From: Erythrobacter sp. Alg231-14
GTDB lineage: Bacteria > Pseudomonadota > Alphaproteobacteria > Sphingomonadales > Sphingomonadaceae
Assembly: GCF_900149685.1 (NCBI RefSeq)
Contig: NZ_LT702999.1
Coordinates: 1,302,001 to 1,366,000, forward strand
DNA length: 64,000 nt
Reading direction: 5' to 3'
Shown here: positions 36,291-45,594 of the stretch, one piece after another
Layout: every line of letters begins with the position of its first letter
How positions within the stretch are numbered: position 1 is the stretch's first letter
The notes under the pieces: model-generated
What the model was told of the DNA's origin: nothing
Databases searched by the model: none
The model's input: only the letters and a program-made list of their open reading frames with translations
Program-made: the position numbers and the translations under genes

Positions 36291-37562
36291 TCAAACCGAA
36301 TTCATTTTGGTTGGACCCCGCTGTGCGTCGGGCGGCCCAAACAATTTGCCATTCTCGCTGAACAAAACCAGCGCAAGGCACGTCAATCCCGACGCCAGCA
36401 ATGCCACCGCCAATGGCAAAGCGGTGCCATCAAACGAATATCCGATCACCCCACCCAACAACGCCGCCGTCGTCATCCGGACAAATCCGTGCATCGAACT
36501 GGCCGCGCCTGCTATGGCGAAGAATGGGTTCATGGCGATCGCGCCAAAATTGCTGCCGATAAATCCAAGCAACATCATGTTGATCGCCATCAAGGGCACA
36601 AATTGCCACAGGCTTTGATCCGGTTGCATCGCGAAATACACCTGGACCCCGGCCACCGCGATGAACGCGAACAGCGCGGAGTGGCTGACCCGGCGCGCGC
36701 CAAATCGTTCGACGATGCGCGAATTGGACCAGCTCGCCACGGCCATTGAACCCGCGCAAATGCCAAAGACCATGGGGAAAATGTCGCTCGCATCGAACGA
36801 TTCTGCGATCAATTGCTGGGCAGAATTGATAAATCCAAACAAAGCGCCAAACACCAACGAGCTGCCGATGACATATCCAATGATGCTTCGCATACTCAAC
36901 GCGCGGCCCATGTTTCTGGCTATCACGGTTGGTCGGATCGTCTGGCGATTTTCCTCGGTCAGGCTTTCAGGCAATCGAAAATACACCCAGCTGCCGACCA
37001 AGATCCCCTGAAGCGCCATCACCGCAAAGATCGCGCGCCAATCCGCGACCCACAAAATCATCTCTCCGATAAACGGCGCGATGGCGGGAACCATAAGGAA
37101 GATGACGAATATTAAGCTCATCATCTTGGCCATTTTGTCGCCGCCAACCCGGTCACGGATAATCGCCGGTGGCAATGCCACGATGCCCGCGCCAAAGAAC
37201 CCTTGGGCCGCGCGGATGAACAACAATTGATCAAATGACGTGACCAGCGCGCTGGCCAATGACAAGGCGATATAGGCAAAAATAGAGCCCAGCAGGACGG
37301 GCCGTCTTCCAAACCGATCCGCCAATGCGCCGGGCACCAAGGCGCCGATTCCCGCGGTCAAAAGGAACACACCGATGACAAACTGCCGATCATTGCCCTC
37401 TACAGCCAAGGCGACGGCCATCTCATCCAAAGCGGGCAAAATGGCATCGATGCCGAACGCCTGAAGCGCCATCAACATTGCCATCATCCAGATCATCTCT
37501 CTTTCACCCAATGGTGACGGAGATGCCTCGGCCGGCGCGATTGAAGGAGGAGTGGTGTTCAT
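36291..37562 (-). CDS. Bcr/CflA-type MFS drug efflux transporter
   Basis: This 12-helix MFS transporter of about 423 residues has the Bcr/CflA pattern: ALQAFGIDAILPALDEMA in helix 1 and the loop motif GALADRFGRRPVLLGS near residue 80. Such proteins expel drugs such as bicyclomycin or chloramphenicol, or sulfonamides, by proton antiport. The ATG at 37562 puts helix 1 close to the start; an ATG at 37613 is an alternative. It is divergent from dinB. Confidence 0.87.
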   Translation of the reverse strand: MNTTPPSIAPAEASPSPLGEREMIWMMAMLMALQAFGIDAILPALDEMAVALAVEGNDRQFVIGVFLLTAGIGALVPGALADRFGRRPVLLGSIFAYIALSLASALVTSFDQLLFIRAAQGFFGAGIVALPPAIIRDRVGGDKMAKMMSLIFVIFLMVPAIAPFIGEMILWVADWRAIFAVMALQGILVGSWVYFRLPESLTEENRQTIRPTVIARNMGRALSMRSIIGYVIGSSLVFGALFGFINSAQQLIAESFDASDIFPMVFGICAGSMAVASWSNSRIVERFGARRVSHSALFAFIAVAGVQVYFAMQPDQSLWQFVPLMAINMMLLGFIGSNFGAIAMNPFFAIAGAASSMHGFVRMTTAALLGGVIGYSFDGTALPLAVALLASGLTCLALVLFSENGKLFGPPDAQRGPTKMNSV

Positions 37563-37694
37563 TCCCAACGCTTTGCCGCCCGTTTCATCCAAAGACCACT
37601 CTTCTTTTCGCATGTGCACAATTATCGTCAGACTAGACAATTGTTGCGCAGCCATCGCGCAAAGGTTTCTTCACGCCGCCAAAGCGCCTATTTC

Positions 37695-38849
37695 ATGGAC
37701 ATGTCGAACGAAGCGCCAGATCACATGGACGACGACGATGCAGGGCCATCGCATGGATTTGCGGGCAATGGCGGTCTGCGCAAGATCATCCATGTCGATA
37801 TGGATGCGTTTTTTGCCAGCGTGGAACAGCGCGACAATCCTGAATTGCGCGGAAAGCCGGTGGCGGTTGGCGGGGCCGGCGGACGCGGCGTGGTCGCAGC
37901 GGCCAGTTACGAGGCGCGCAAGTTTGGTGTGAAAAGCGCCATGCCTTCGGTCACCGCAAAGCGTCGGTGCCCCGATCTGATCTTCGTCAAACACCGTTTC
38001 GACGCCTACAAAGAAGCCAGCCGACAAATTCGCGCGGTGTTCAACCACCACACCCCCCATGTCGAACCGTTGAGCCTTGATGAAGCCTATTTGGATGTAA
38101 CAGAGGATCGTTTGGGTATCGGATCGGCCACCCGGATCGCTGAATTGATCCGGCAAGAGATCAAAGCCAAAACCGAGCTAACCGCCAGCGCGGGTGTTTC
38201 GTACAACAAATTCTTGGCAAAAATTGCGAGCGATCAGAACAAGCCGGATGGCATCTGTGTGATCCGCCCCGGCGAAGGGGCGGATTTTGTGGCGGGCCTG
38301 CCGATCCGCCGGTTCCACGGTGTGGGACCAAAGGCGGAAGAGAAAATGAAACGGTTGGGCATTGAAACCGGCGCCGATCTGGCGGGCAAAGACATTGATT
38401 TCCTGCGCGCAAGTTTTGGGTCTTTTGCCGACTATCTCTTTCGCGCCGCGCGCGGCATCGACCTGCGTCCGGTTAGCGCGCATCGTGTGCGAAAATCGGT
38501 TGGCGGGGAACGCACCTTTAGCGACGATATTTCCAGCGGCGCGGCATTGCGCGACACGTTGGAAAACATCATCGACATTGTGTGGGATCGGATCGAGAAC
38601 TCCAAATCGCGCGGGCGCACCGTCACTCTCAAAGTGAAATTCACCGATTTCCAAAACATGACCCGATCGAAATCAACGCCCCATTGGGTCGCGGATAAAA
38701 ACGAATTTGCCACAATCAGCAGAGAGCTCCTCGAAGAAGCTTTGCCGCTGCCTATGCCGATCCGGTTGATGGGGTTGACCCTGTCCAATCTCGATCACGG
38801 AGAAACGGAAGATCGGCCCAAGGACAGCGCGCAGCTATCGCTGCTTTAG
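37695..38849 (+). CDS. dinB: DNA polymerase IV (DinB, Y family)
   Basis: This 384-residue Y-family translesion polymerase has the palm motif IIHVDMDAFFASVEQRDNPEL (shortened core HVDMDAFFASVEQ) near residue 34 and catalytic SLDEAYLDVT near residue 133. Thumb and little-finger domains follow, and a C-terminal QLSLL beta-clamp binding peptide ends the protein. Two ATGs lie close together at 37695 and 37701. I found no GTTC-N7-GTTC LexA-type site upstream, so SOS control is not supported by eye. Confidence 0.95.
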   Translation: MDMSNEAPDHMDDDDAGPSHGFAGNGGLRKIIHVDMDAFFASVEQRDNPELRGKPVAVGGAGGRGVVAAASYEARKFGVKSAMPSVTAKRRCPDLIFVKHRFDAYKEASRQIRAVFNHHTPHVEPLSLDEAYLDVTEDRLGIGSATRIAELIRQEIKAKTELTASAGVSYNKFLAKIASDQNKPDGICVIRPGEGADFVAGLPIRRFHGVGPKAEEKMKRLGIETGADLAGKDIDFLRASFGSFADYLFRAARGIDLRPVSAHRVRKSVGGERTFSDDISSGAALRDTLENIIDIVWDRIENSKSRGRTVTLKVKFTDFQNMTRSKSTPHWVADKNEFATISRELLEEALPLPMPIRLMGLTLSNLDHGETEDRPKDSAQLSLL

Positions 38850-38887
38850 CGACGATCTCGACCGCCGATTTGACGATGCGCCTTTGA

Positions 38888-39376
38888 TTAAGTTGCTTTC
38901 CAAGCGGCGATGCGTCGCTCTGTCACTGGGCCCAAGGGTCCGGGTAGATTATCCGCCGGAAAGAACCGCGCTTCCAACACTTCGCGTCCATCGGGCACCG
39001 GGTCGGTCGCGACAACCGCGGCGAACAAATGCGCGGTGTGCGGCGACCCGGAAAGCTCTTCTTCCAGGGTGCCGACCGGTTCGATTGTGTCGAGAGACAG
39101 CCCCAATTCTTCGTGCACTTCGCGCCGCGTGCATTCGATCGGGTCTTCGCCTGGTTTCAAGCCCCCACCAGGCAACCCCCAAACCTCTGGCCCATAGGAA
39201 TGGCGCAGCAACAGGACGTCGCCCGCCCGGTTGGTCAAAATCGCGCTAACCCCAGCGATGGGCGTTTTGCGCAGCCGCCGCCAGCGATGGCGCACCCGGT
39301 GCGCGATTGGCAATACGGCGCGATGCACCGGCGCAGGCAATGCGCGTTCAAGAAACGAAGCGATCAGGTGAAGCAA
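38888..39376 (-). CDS. Nudix hydrolase
   Basis: This 162-residue protein has a complete Nudix box GGGLKPGEDPIECTRREVHEELGL starting near residue 70 (core REVHEELG binds Mg). The preceding segment VLLLRHSYGPEVWGLPGGG is typical of broad-substrate NUDIX enzymes that cleave nucleoside diphosphate compounds. The N-terminal 40 residues are basic and may form an amphipathic helix. Its start overlaps the end of the pgl gene by 13 bases, so the pair is co-transcribed. Confidence 0.93.
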   Translation of the reverse strand: MLHLIASFLERALPAPVHRAVLPIAHRVRHRWRRLRKTPIAGVSAILTNRAGDVLLLRHSYGPEVWGLPGGGLKPGEDPIECTRREVHEELGLSLDTIEPVGTLEEELSGSPHTAHLFAAVVATDPVPDGREVLEARFFPADNLPGPLGPVTERRIAAWKAT

Positions 39377-39996
39377 GTGATCTCACCCGCCGCCAACGCG
39401 TTCACTTCACGCAGCAAACGGGCAATCGGCAGGTCGTTTTCCTCCGCATCGGCGCTTTCGAAAATCGCCTTTTTTTCCTCGCCGCGGATCACAAACATCG
39501 TGCGCTGTGAACGCGATAGGATCGGAATCGTCAAAGTGATCCGGTCAAACGGAGCCTCTGGCGGGAGCGGGTCGGGGGTGATGCGCCGCACCGGCAAACT
39601 ATCGGCGGGATCGGGATCGGTGTTGGGGAAGAGCGAAGCGATATGCCCATCGGTGCCCATGCCCAACCAGATCATATCAAAATGCGGGACGTCCATCCCC
39701 TCTTCCAAGGCGACAACCTTTGCCCCGGTGGGTTCGAAAATCCGCCTGATTTTGCCCGTGTTCGATGCCGCGTGATCTTCGGGCACAATGCGATCATCGG
39801 TCGGCCACACCACAAGTCGCGCGAAATCGAGATCCCGTTTCACCAATTCTGCGAAAATCGGAAATGGGGTCGATCCACCCGGCACCGCGATGTGAACGGA
39901 GCCGCGTTCGCATTCTAAATCGAACGCAATCTGTTGTGCGATCCAATCCGCAATTTCGACATCGCTCGCGCCATGTATGTATTCACCAATATGCAT
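39364..39996 (-). CDS. pgl: 6-phosphogluconolactonase
   Basis: This 210-residue enzyme hydrolyses 6-phosphogluconolactone in the oxidative pentose phosphate/Entner-Doudoroff route. Family marks are VHIAVPGGSTPFPIF near residue 34, VVWPTDDRIVPEDHAASN near residue 62 and DMIWLGMGTDGHIASLFPN near residue 106. The length is near the low end for DevB-type enzymes. The usual partner zwf is not next to it here; downstream lies the overlapping Nudix gene. Confidence 0.92.
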   Translation of the reverse strand: MHIGEYIHGASDVEIADWIAQQIAFDLECERGSVHIAVPGGSTPFPIFAELVKRDLDFARLVVWPTDDRIVPEDHAASNTGKIRRIFEPTGAKVVALEEGMDVPHFDMIWLGMGTDGHIASLFPNTDPDPADSLPVRRITPDPLPPEAPFDRITLTIPILSRSQRTMFVIRGEEKKAIFESADAEENDLPIARLLREVNALAAGEITCFT

Positions 39997-40090
39997 TGCA
40001 CCTTCTTAGCAAAAGGGCCGCTCACGCATAGCGTAAACAGCCCCATTTTTTGCGCATCGCTATGGATCCGGCCTTACCGGCCAACTCGCA

Positions 40091-40552
40091 TCAACCCAGC
40101 AGCGAATTGAGGAACCACACCCGTTCTTCAGCGGCGTCGGTCCAATCATCGATCAATCCATCGGTCGCGTTGTCGCCTGCCGCATCGGCGGTGTCCTTCA
40201 TGGATTTCAATTGGGCGACCATCGCCGCGTTGTCATCGCGCAATTCGCGGATCATATCTTCGGCGGATAGGTTGGCGTTGTCCTGATCGGTGATCTGGGT
40301 GCGTTGGGCGATGGAGCCGACCGATGTGATCGTGTCACCGCCCAATTTGCGGGCGCGCTCTCCGATGACATCGATCTGACCCTGAATGGCGATGGCTTGT
40401 TCATCAAACAACAGATGAAGATCGCGAAAACGCGGGCCTTTTACGTGCCAATGGAAATTCTTGGTCTTAACATAAAGGGCAAAGTGATCGGCCAACAGGC
40501 CGTTGATTTCCGCCACCATTTGCGCGGTCGAATTTGCTTTGGGATCGGTCAT
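40091..40552 (-). CDS. dps: Dps-family DNA-protection/ferritin-like protein
   Basis: This 153-residue Dps protein would form a 12-subunit shell that oxidises iron with peroxide and stores it, shielding DNA. The ferroxidase motifs are present: KTKNFHWHVKGPRFRDLHLLFDEQ with ligand His, Asp and Glu residues near residues 30-60. GGAGG stands directly before the ATG at 40552. The N-terminal tail is short and not lysine-rich, so direct DNA binding may be weak. Confidence 0.92.
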   Translation of the reverse strand: MTDPKANSTAQMVAEINGLLADHFALYVKTKNFHWHVKGPRFRDLHLLFDEQAIAIQGQIDVIGERARKLGGDTITSVGSIAQRTQITDQDNANLSAEDMIRELRDDNAAMVAQLKSMKDTADAAGDNATDGLIDDWTDAAEERVWFLNSLLG

Positions 40553-40695
40553 TCTTATCCTCCTGCTTCGTGGGGTGCCTGATAGTAAAACGGCGGCAAA
40601 CGGGGTTTGCGCACCGCCGATATGGTCATGCAATCAATGGTTGAGAAGCGGGTTGGTTTCGCGGAATACCAGTTGGCAGTGATCGTATAAAGCGA

Positions 40696-41259
40696 TCAAA
40701 GAAACATATAACGAGCGTTTAATCCGATCACCAAAGCCGCGAGGAAGAGGCACACTCCTAATGTCGAACGATAGGCACGCAGTGGGAATTTGCGCATTTG
40801 CGACAGGCCAATTGCCCATCCCAATGCCACCGCAGCCACACCGCCAATCGCACCGCCGATCATGGCGGTGGTGGGGTATGTCGCTTCGGCGGCGAAGGCG
40901 AAAATCACAAATCGCGGCGCGTCGCCGATCTGACGCGCCAACAACACAACGCCGATCGCAATGTAGGACCGTGTCGGTTCCTTCATCGGTTTGACCTTCA
41001 CCGGCCAAAACAATTCAAACGCAGCAATCGCCAACGCAAAAGCGACCAACATATCCGCCGCCCTTTGCGGCAAGATCGCAGCCATATTGGCCCCGGCAAA
41101 TGCCATCACTGCCGCCGACGCAACCGCGCACACAGCGCCGGTGAAGATCAGCGGCGTTGATCGTTCAAGCTGTTCCGAAAACTGCGCAATGATCAATTGT
41201 TCGCGCCCACCGATTGCGATGGCCGTCGTAAGGATCAGACAGAAGAGAAAGGAATCCAT
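40696..41259 (-). CDS. Divergent GDT1/TMEM165 (UPF0016)-like membrane protein
   Basis: This 187-residue protein has six hydrophobic helices in two similar halves, as in the GDT1/TMEM165 family of Mn/Ca exchangers. The family signature E-x-G-D-K/R-T/S is degraded in both halves: IAIGGREQLIIAQFS in the first and LLARQIGDAPRFVIF in the second, so the acidic cation ligands are partly missing. It may be a relative with another substrate, or non-functional as a cation exchanger. I chose ATG 41259, right before the first helix. Confidence 0.6.
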   Translation of the reverse strand: MDSFLFCLILTTAIAIGGREQLIIAQFSEQLERSTPLIFTGAVCAVASAAVMAFAGANMAAILPQRAADMLVAFALAIAAFELFWPVKVKPMKEPTRSYIAIGVVLLARQIGDAPRFVIFAFAAEATYPTTAMIGGAIGGVAAVALGWAIGLSQMRKFPLRAYRSTLGVCLFLAALVIGLNARYMFL

Positions 41260-41410
41260 AGCCCGCCCTAGCACGCGCGCGGCCCATGAACACCGACCCA
41301 AGCACCACTTTTTCCAAGCCGCCACCCAATTTTCGACAGGTGGCGCGAAACAACAAAGCGGCCTAACTCTGCCCCATTACATCACGCAATTGCTCATCAA
41401 AGGAGAGGGT

Positions 41411-42205
41411 ATGAAACTCGAAGCGGGAATGGCTGCCGTTGTCACAGGCGGTGCATCAGGGCTAGGCCGTGCCAGCGCGGCGGCTTTGGCGGAAAAGGGT
41501 TTGAAGGTCGCGATCTTCGATATCAACGACGAAGCCGGTGAAGAGCACGCCGCCGCCATCGGTGGCACATTCCACCATGTCGATATTATGGACGAGGCCT
41601 CCGTCGAGGCAGGCTTTGCCGCCGCGCGCGCCGCCAACGGCCAAGAACGCGTGACCGTCCATTGTGCCATGGCGTCAAAACGCGGCAAGACGATCGGCTT
41701 TGACAAAGCAACGGGGGGCTACAAACGCTTACCGACAGAAGATTACGCCTTTGGGGCCGAAGGTATCTTGGTCGCCAGCTATCGCGTGGCCAGCATCTCT
41801 GCATTGGGCATGGCCAACGCCGATCCGGTTAACGACGATGGAGAACGCGGTTCCATCACCCTCACGGCGAGCGTCGCGGCACAGGATGGTCAGATCGGCC
41901 AAGTGATCTACGGATCCTGCAAATCCGGGGTCAACGGGCTTGTCTTGCCGATGGCGCGCGATTTGATGCAGATGGGCATACGCGTGAATTCGGTCATGCC
42001 GGGTATTTTCGCCACGCCTTTGATGTTAGGCATGAAGGACCGGAACCCGCAAATGTGGGATCAACTCAATGCAAGCGTCCCCTTCCCCAAACGGTTGGGC
42101 GAGCCCGAAGAGTTTGCTTCGCTCATCTGCGAAATTGCCAGCAACAGCTACATCAACGGCCATCAATTCCGGTTGGATGGTGCGATCCGTATGCCACCAC
42201 GCTAA
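41411..42205 (+). CDS. Short-chain dehydrogenase/reductase (HSD10/FabG-like)
   Basis: This 264-residue SDR has the NAD-binding TGGASGLGRA near residue 12, a catalytic Ser in LTASVAAQDG and the Tyr-Lys pair in YGSCKSG. DINDEAG after strand 2 suggests NAD rather than NADP. The overall pattern resembles type II 3-hydroxyacyl-CoA dehydrogenases that act in branched-chain and fatty-acid breakdown. AAAGGAGAG lies at a proper distance from ATG 41411. It stands upstream of the tRNA and the valine cluster on the same strand, consistent with acyl-CoA metabolism. Confidence 0.88.
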   Translation: MKLEAGMAAVVTGGASGLGRASAAALAEKGLKVAIFDINDEAGEEHAAAIGGTFHHVDIMDEASVEAGFAAARAANGQERVTVHCAMASKRGKTIGFDKATGGYKRLPTEDYAFGAEGILVASYRVASISALGMANADPVNDDGERGSITLTASVAAQDGQIGQVIYGSCKSGVNGLVLPMARDLMQMGIRVNSVMPGIFATPLMLGMKDRNPQMWDQLNASVPFPKRLGEPEEFASLICEIASNSYINGHQFRLDGAIRMPPR

Positions 42206-42317
42206 ACGGCGTCGCAAACCGGCATTTTCGATGTCACAGATTACGCGGCCGCGCGCAATGGTTGGGGGTGTTGCACCACCGACAATCGTTCGCGGTCGCG
42301 ACACAATGCCATGCAGT

Positions 42318-42391
42318 TGGAGCGGGTGAAGGGAATCGAACCCTCGTCGTCAGCTTGGGAAGCTGCTGCTCTACCATTGAGCTACACCCGC
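42318..42391 (-). tRNA. tRNA-Gly (anticodon CCC)
   Basis: Read on the minus strand: acceptor GCGGGTG pairs with CACCCGC, followed by T and encoded CCA. The D arm TAGCTCAATGGTAGA, the anticodon loop TTCCCAA (anticodon CCC) on a GCAGC/GCTGA stem with one mismatch at its base, and the T arm GAGGG-TTCGATT-CCCTT are all present. The length is 74 bases including CCA. Confidence 0.96.
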
Positions 42392-42656
42392 ATTTCAAAG
42401 ACTTAGCCTTGGGCTGCCTTCACGATGGTTACACCATTGGTGAGGCGACGCGTCAATTCGACCACAATGCCGCCGTCGTCAATGTCTCTTTTGCCTATCG
42501 GGTCGGCACAGTTGGATCGGCATGGTGAACCTTCAACCTAAGTCGTCACCTAACTTTGCAATTCTGTACCCCTACCCAATTTTGGCAGTAACATGCCCCT
42601 TGCCACGGGCCCGCCGTAGCGTCATTTGGGACGCTAAGAACTTAGGAGTCTCCCTC

Positions 42657-44150
42657 ATGCGTCAGATCGATCATTTCATGCCCACGGCCAGCCCGACCGC
42701 GGCTCGCAAACATCAGGTGTGGAACCCATCCACCGGGGAAATTCAGGCCGAGGTCGCGTTGGGCGATGCAGCCTTGTTGGAACAGGCGATCGCAAACGCC
42801 AAAAAGGTCCAACCGGAATGGGCCGCAACAAACCCGCAAAAACGCGCGCGAGTGATGTTCCGTTTCAAAGAGTTGATCGAGGCAAACATGCAGAGCCTCG
42901 CCGAATTGTTGGCGAGCGAGCATGGCAAGGTGGTCGACGACGCCAAAGGCGATGTGCAACGCGGATTGGAAGTGATCGAGTTTGCTTGCGGCATTCCTCA
43001 AGTGATGAAGGGCGAATACACCCAAGGGGCCGGGCCCGGAATCGACGTGTATTCCACCCGCCAACCGTTGGGCATTGGGGCCGGGATTACGCCGTTCAAT
43101 TTCCCCGCCATGATCCCAATGTGGATGTTTGGCATGGCCATCGCCGCAGGCAATGCGTTCATTTTGAAACCATCAGAGCGCGACCCCAGCGTTCCGGTTC
43201 GCCTTGCCGAATTGTTCGTCGAAGCGGGCGCGCCAGAGGGCCTTTTGCAAGTCGTCCATGGTGACAAGGAAATGGTCGACGCGATCATCGAACATCCCGA
43301 TATCCCCGCCATCAGCTTCGTCGGAAGCTCAGACATCGCGCATTATATCTACAGCAAAGGCGCCCAGCATTCGAAACGCGTTCAAGCGTTTGGCGGCGCG
43401 AAGAACCACGGCATCGTGATGCCCGACGCTGATCTTGATCAAGTGGTCAACGATCTGGCTGGCGCGGCGTTTGGGTCCGCTGGTGAACGTTGTATGGCGT
43501 TGCCGGTGGTTGTCCCCGTGGGCGAAGACACCGCCGAACGGCTAAAAGAAAAACTGATCCCGGCGATCAACGCGCTGCGCATTGGCGTTTCCAACGATCC
43601 CGACGCGCATTACGGACCGGTGGTCACGCCCGAGCATAAGGCGCGCATCGAACAATGGATCACCACCGCCGAAGAAGAGGGCAGCGAAATCGTTATCGAT
43701 GGGCGCGGCTTCTCACTTCAAGGCCACGAAAAAGGGTTCTTTGTCGGGCCAACTTTGATCGACCGCGTGACCCCGCAAATGACAAGCTATCAGGAAGAGA
43801 TTTTTGGTCCCGTTCTGCAAATTGTGCGGGCCAATGATTTCGAAGACGCCGTGCGTCTGCCAAGCGAGCATCAATACGGAAACGGCGTCGCCATCTTTAC
43901 CCGCAACGGTCAGGCCGCGCGTGAATTCGCCGCGCGGGTGAATGTCGGCATGGTGGGCATCAACGTGCCAATCCCTGTGCCGGTTAGCTATCACAGCTTT
44001 GGCGGTTGGAAACGGTCCGGCTTTGGCGATATTGACCAATACGGCACCGAAGGCCTCTCTTTCTGGACCAAAAACAAGAAGGTCACGCAACGCTGGCCGG
44101 ATGGCGGCGGCGATGGATCGAACGCTTTCATCATTCCGACGATGGGCTAA
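42657..44150 (+). CDS. mmsA: Methylmalonate-semialdehyde dehydrogenase (CoA-acylating)
   Basis: MmsA converts methylmalonate semialdehyde to propionyl-CoA in valine breakdown. The 497-residue aldehyde dehydrogenase has GAGITPFNFPAMIPMWM near residue 142, FVGSSDIAHYIY, the catalytic Cys in GSAGERCMAL (about residue 279) and the usual C-terminal GGWKRSGFGD. AGGAG is upstream of ATG 42657; about 265 bases separate it from the tRNA and should hold the promoter of the cluster. Absence of the general ALDH catalytic Glu is typical of this CoA-dependent subfamily but I have not aligned it fully. Confidence 0.95.
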   Translation: MRQIDHFMPTASPTAARKHQVWNPSTGEIQAEVALGDAALLEQAIANAKKVQPEWAATNPQKRARVMFRFKELIEANMQSLAELLASEHGKVVDDAKGDVQRGLEVIEFACGIPQVMKGEYTQGAGPGIDVYSTRQPLGIGAGITPFNFPAMIPMWMFGMAIAAGNAFILKPSERDPSVPVRLAELFVEAGAPEGLLQVVHGDKEMVDAIIEHPDIPAISFVGSSDIAHYIYSKGAQHSKRVQAFGGAKNHGIVMPDADLDQVVNDLAGAAFGSAGERCMALPVVVPVGEDTAERLKEKLIPAINALRIGVSNDPDAHYGPVVTPEHKARIEQWITTAEEEGSEIVIDGRGFSLQGHEKGFFVGPTLIDRVTPQMTSYQEEIFGPVLQIVRANDFEDAVRLPSEHQYGNGVAIFTRNGQAAREFAARVNVGMVGINVPIPVPVSYHSFGGWKRSGFGDIDQYGTEGLSFWTKNKKVTQRWPDGGGDGSNAFIIPTMG

Positions 44151-44167
44151 GAATGGGAGCACCCCGC

Positions 44168-44620
44168 ATGCGTTTTGGATTTGCGATCATCGCGGTCATT
44201 TCTCTGGCCGCATGCGACGCGAATGAACCCGCAGCGGTGGACGCAGACATTGGTGTAGAAGCGGGCGAAGACGCCAAGTCTGATCCCGCTTCCGCCGAAA
44301 CCGCCGTTTTGCAAACCATCCCCGCCCAGTTTCATGGTGTGTGGGACTACGTCGAAGGGACGTGCGCGCGCGAAAGCGATCTTCGCACGGAGATAACCGG
44401 CGACGAAGTCATGTTCTACGAAAGCTTCGGCACAGTCACTTCGGTGACCGCGGAAGGCGATGACGTGATGGTCGTGTTGGCCCTAGAGGGCGAAGGGTAC
44501 ACGTGGGAGGAACAGATACGGTTCAGCCTCACAAATGACGGGAGCGTTTTGATGCTGCTCTCTGACAGGCAAAGAGAAGCGGGCGATACGCCATTGCCTC
44601 GAAAGCGCTGCGGATCATGA
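44168..44620 (+). CDS. Small lipoprotein of unknown function
   Basis: The product has 150 residues. The leader FAIIAVISLAACDANE carries a clear lipobox (LAAC), so it is lipid-anchored. The mature part has an acidic linker and a compact domain beginning QTIPAQFHGVWDYVEGTC with strands to the C terminus; paired cysteines near residues 63 and 148 could form a disulfide. I do not recognise the family. It starts 17 bases after mmsA with GGGAGC upstream, and overlaps the next gene by four bases. Confidence 0.75.
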   Translation: MRFGFAIIAVISLAACDANEPAAVDADIGVEAGEDAKSDPASAETAVLQTIPAQFHGVWDYVEGTCARESDLRTEITGDEVMFYESFGTVTSVTAEGDDVMVVLALEGEGYTWEEQIRFSLTNDGSVLMLLSDRQREAGDTPLPRKRCGS

Positions 44621-45009
44621 CCAGCCGTCAACGCTGCACCTCAGGCTCTCCGTTTGAAGAGCAATTTGGTTTTAGTCGCGCAGTTCGCGTGGGCAATCGC
44701 ATCATCGTTGCCGGTACCGGCCCAGTCGAACCGGATGGCACAACGACCCCCGGCGGCGTCGCACAACAAGCCGATCGGTGCTGTGCTATCATTGTTGCTG
44801 CCATTGAGGAGTTGGGGGGCAGCGCGGCCGATGTTGTGCGGACCCGCATGTTGTTGACCGACCCTCAGGATCAAGAGGCCGTTGGCGACGTGCACAAACG
44901 GTATTTCGGAACCGCGAAACCCGCGGCGACCATGGCGGGCGTTGCTTGGCTGTGCCGGGCGGAATGGAAGATCGAGATAGAGGCGGAAGCCTTGTTGCCA
45001 CCAAGCTAA
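44617..45009 (+). CDS. RidA/YjgF-family protein (cytosolic)
   Basis: This 130-residue Rid-family protein has RIIVAGTGPVEPDG, a helix with AAIEELGGSAADVVRTRMLLTD (the catalytic-type Arg is present in VVRTR) and the C-terminal Glu segment KIEIEAEAL. It has no signal peptide, unlike the other RidA at 9669-10166. RidA enzymes remove reactive enamine/imine by-products of PLP enzymes, which fits an amino-acid breakdown cluster. Coupled to the lipoprotein gene by a four-base overlap. Confidence 0.9.
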   Translation: MTSRQRCTSGSPFEEQFGFSRAVRVGNRIIVAGTGPVEPDGTTTPGGVAQQADRCCAIIVAAIEELGGSAADVVRTRMLLTDPQDQEAVGDVHKRYFGTAKPAATMAGVAWLCRAEWKIEIEAEALLPPS

Positions 45010-45026
45010 AGCGGTCGGCTTGCCGA

Positions 45027-45446
45027 CTAGGCAATGATTCGCATCTCTGGTGATCGCGCTTGTTCGACGATCAATCGTTCTTCCACCGTGTTCATCAATT
45101 CATCGGTGTCTTTGATCGCGTCCAGATCTTTCGCAGGAACAAGATCCTTGGGGGTATCGTCCTTGTGCCCAATTAATATCGTGGGCAACGCGATCCCATG
45201 GCCGGGATAGGCCTCTTCGAAATCGTCTTTGTGGTGAATCACAACATCCAACGGCAGGCTGTCCAAATATCGTCGCCATTCGCCGCGCATCGATACCGCG
45301 CCATATGTGATCGCGCATAGGGAACAGGGATAGGTGTCCGGTGCGACCTGTTTGTGCACCGCGTGCATCAAAGCATTTATAATTCCGCCATCTGCGTTGT
45401 AGACCAAAATCAAGCGTGGCCGATTATGCTGAGATTTTTCCATCAT
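45027..45446 (-). CDS. Conserved-looking protein of unknown function with CxxC motif
   Basis: This 139-residue protein starts RLILVYNADGGIINALMHAVHKQ, suggesting a beta-alpha fold, and contains PCSLCAITYGA with a C-x2-C pair near residue 41, then DVVIHHKDDFEEAYPG and ALPTILIG. No signal peptide or membrane helix is visible. The CxxC after a beta strand loosely recalls thioredoxin-like or DCC-type proteins, but I cannot assign a family. It lies on the opposite strand inside the valine cluster, facing the RidA gene. Confidence 0.6.
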   Translation of the reverse strand: MMEKSQHNRPRLILVYNADGGIINALMHAVHKQVAPDTYPCSLCAITYGAVSMRGEWRRYLDSLPLDVVIHHKDDFEEAYPGHGIALPTILIGHKDDTPKDLVPAKDLDAIKDTDELMNTVEERLIVEQARSPEMRIIA

Positions 45447-45594
45447 AACCTTTCCTTCGTTTGATCACCCGCTTTCGTTACAATCTTTCATCTCATACAA
45501 CACCAATCGGTCAATAATGTTGAACCTTACCCTAACAAACAAAGCAGGGGTCTCGCTCTTTTATTGCCGCGCCACAGCGTCTAAATGACACATC

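Noticed and set aside
37563..37694. LexA-type SOS box before dinB
   Set aside because: No GTTC-N7-GTTC or similar site is visible; only a short CAATTG palindrome is present.
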